Part shown: positions 18,841 to 20,000 of the stretch, piece by piece | Layout of the letters: each line of letters starts with the position of its first letter | Position numbering within the stretch: the first letter of the stretch is position 1 | Assembly (NCBI GenBank): GCA_015478945.1 | Contig: JABUQX010126167.1 | Span: forward strand, 1 to 20,000 | DNA length: 20,000 nucleotides | Reading direction: 5' to 3' | From: Trachelipus rathkii | Lineage: Eukaryota; Arthropoda; Malacostraca; Isopoda; Trachelipodidae | Translations under genes and position numbers: made by a program | The notes under the pieces: model-generated | Databases searched by the model: none | The model's input: only the letters and a program-made list of their open reading frames with translations | Told to the model about the DNA's origin: nothing

Positions 18841-19230
18841 CTAGGGATTTTGCATAGGACCTGACACAGGGTGCGGTAAGATGTACCCTAGTCGGACACC
18901 GGGTAATGGGGGGCCCAAAAAAAAAAAAAGGCAGGGGTCTATTAAAACGTGAATAAAAGAAAAGCCCAGGGGGGGGGGGGGGGAGTGGGGGAACAGATTT
19001 TTTTTTGTTTTTTTTTTTTTTTTGTAAGAGGGACGGCGTCCGTTAGTATGCCGCGCCCCCTCCAAGAAAGACAACTGAACGATAGTGAAAAAAAGAAAAA
19101 TAGAAAAGAAAAACAAAGATTTGGTTCAGGGTTTTTTTCTGTTTCTTTATCCAGGTGTCGCGGTGACTCTAGGGCTTTTTTTCAGGAGGGGGGCACTCTC
19201 ACGAGAACGGGGATGTTGATACAGCAAAAT
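18841..19230. other. G/C-rich island with long homopolymers
   Basis: This stretch departs sharply from the AT-rich surroundings. It has GGGGGGCCC (about 18908-18916) followed by A13, a run of 15 G (18969-18983) closely followed by GGGGG, T runs (about 18999-19023), and another G-rich word near 19188. The plus and minus frames across it are homopolymer artefacts (poly-Gly, poly-Lys, poly-Phe). The GGGGCCC words recall the sequence at 14590-14630. It may be degenerate transposon end sequence. Confidence 0.5.
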
Positions 19231-19420
19231 CCGAGAATATAATGTAGAATCAGCCCACTCTCCCGAATTCTATATATTAAAAAAATTAAAGTCTATTAAA
19301 TAAAAATTTCAATCCTTTTTTGTTTGTTGACCAGTGTAATTTTTCTTTATTTTTCCCTAAATGGATGGCCGACTTTTGATATAAGCTATCTCGGCCGATA
19401 TAGCGAAGTGATTATTCGCG
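19231..19420. other. Unassigned sequence inside the right terminus
   Basis: AT-rich with no coding potential. It contains a GCCGATATAGCGAAG stretch near 19393, probably the beginning of the degenerate subterminal region of the element ending at 19500. Confidence 0.35.
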
Positions 19421-19500
19421 AATGATTCGGTATTTTTGGCTGAATACTTTTAGCCCGAATATTCGGTATATTCGCTTTTTCACTATCAGCACATCCCTAA
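19420..19500 (-). mobile_element. hAT-like right terminus
   Basis: It ends in GCACATCCCTAA (19489-19500), the perfect inverse of 15323-15334. Inside are ATTCGGTATT (about 19425), GCTGAATA, GCCCGAATATTCGGTATATTCG (about 19453-19474), the same ATTCGG motif family as the left end. Beyond 19500 an AT repeat begins. Confidence 0.7.
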
Positions 19501-19501
19501 T

Positions 19502-19502
19502 C

Positions 19503-19543
<41 letters not shown>

Positions 19544-19616
19544 ATATATATATTATATATTATACTACTATTATATATATATATATAATATATATATATA
19601 TATATACTATATATAA
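19502..19616. repeat. Irregular AT tract
   Basis: TA-rich repeat directly flanking the right hAT-like terminus, comparable to the tract flanking the left one. Confidence 0.9.
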
Positions 19617-20000
19617 GTTAACTATGAACCACACATCACGGGCAATGTACTTTTCAAAAGGAGGCAAAAAAAAAAAATAATCAAATATATAAATAAATAA
19701 AAAAATTACTAAAGAAAAATAAAAATTAAAATAAACTGGAAAGTAAACCCACCCTGAACCTCTTGCCTAAACGCATTTCCCTCCAGGTGGCGCGTCAGAC
19801 GCGGACTTAATATAGAGGAAGATTACAAGTATTGCGGGGAAAATACAAAGAAGGCAAGGAATTGGATGGGAGAAGAAGGAGGTACCCAACGAGGATCTAT
19901 TGAAAGTCTCCAATTATTCTACACAACTTTTCATGAGAGAACAAGGCGCCTCTTGTGTTACGAGGGCGACTCGGTGGTGGAGGAATGAGAGAGGCTAAAT
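19617..20000. other. Unassigned sequence at the window edge
   Basis: A-rich at first (about 19663-19740), then purine-rich and more balanced. CAGGTGGCGCGT (19784-19795) is identical to 12 bases in the gypsy LTR-like region (6809-6820). No coding frame of note. It may be the beginning of another element that continues to the right. Confidence 0.35.

Noticed and set aside
17912..18844. Plus-strand frames of 63 and 111 codons
   Set aside because: Antisense shadows of the minus-strand uncharacterised pseudogene, whose motifs are clearly on the other strand.
15323..19507. 8-bp target-site duplication around the hAT-like ends
   Set aside because: The flanking octamers differ (TATAATAT versus ATCATATA) and both lie in AT repeat, so no duplication can be claimed.

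Overview
The window looks like intergenic DNA from a large, repeat-bloated animal genome, most probably an arthropod and possibly a decapod crustacean. The reasons are indirect: hundreds of bases of (AT)n and (AAT)n microsatellite, no bacterial gene organisation, and decayed transposable elements of typically metazoan families. I see no intact host gene, tRNA, rRNA or CRISPR array. Nearly every recognisable coding segment is a broken piece of a mobile element.

Layout. 1-2000: AT microsatellites around a short unique block that carries an inverted-repeat cluster (506-600) and ends in a hAT-like terminus (about 1130-1239). 2120-2830, minus strand: 3' part of a Penelope-like retroelement, with a GIY-YIG endonuclease and, just 3' of it, a sequence close to a hammerhead ribozyme core. 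2930-3160: a diverged tandem duplication. 3160-3910: AAT/AT tracts. 4500-5290: a local family of about 100-bp repeats, three direct copies and one inverted, plus a 19-position hairpin. 5325-5798: a very long AT tract. About 6060-10641, minus strand: a 5'-truncated Ty3/gypsy LTR retrotransposon (RT, RNase H, integrase with GPY/F motif and a long polar tail, polypurine tract, LTR-like region). 10645-12650: sequence I could not assign. 12650-13590: scrambled AT DNA. 13926-16865, plus strand: a hAT transposase pseudogene, split by 1.3 kb of microsatellite and terminal-repeat sequence. About 17525-18720, minus strand: a pseudogene of a widespread but uncharacterised arthropod protein family. 18840-19230: a G/C-rich island with a 15-G run. 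19420-19500: a hAT-like right terminus in inverted orientation to the one at 15323. 19617-20000: unassigned.

The elements do not work together as a pathway; the window is a record of nested insertions. The two most interesting points are the segment bounded by inverted TTAGGGATGTGC termini (15323-19500), which contains both half of a hAT transposase and the uncharacterised gene in opposite orientations, and the hammerhead-like motif beside the Penelope endonuclease. All family assignments rest on reading motifs by eye; no database search was possible.
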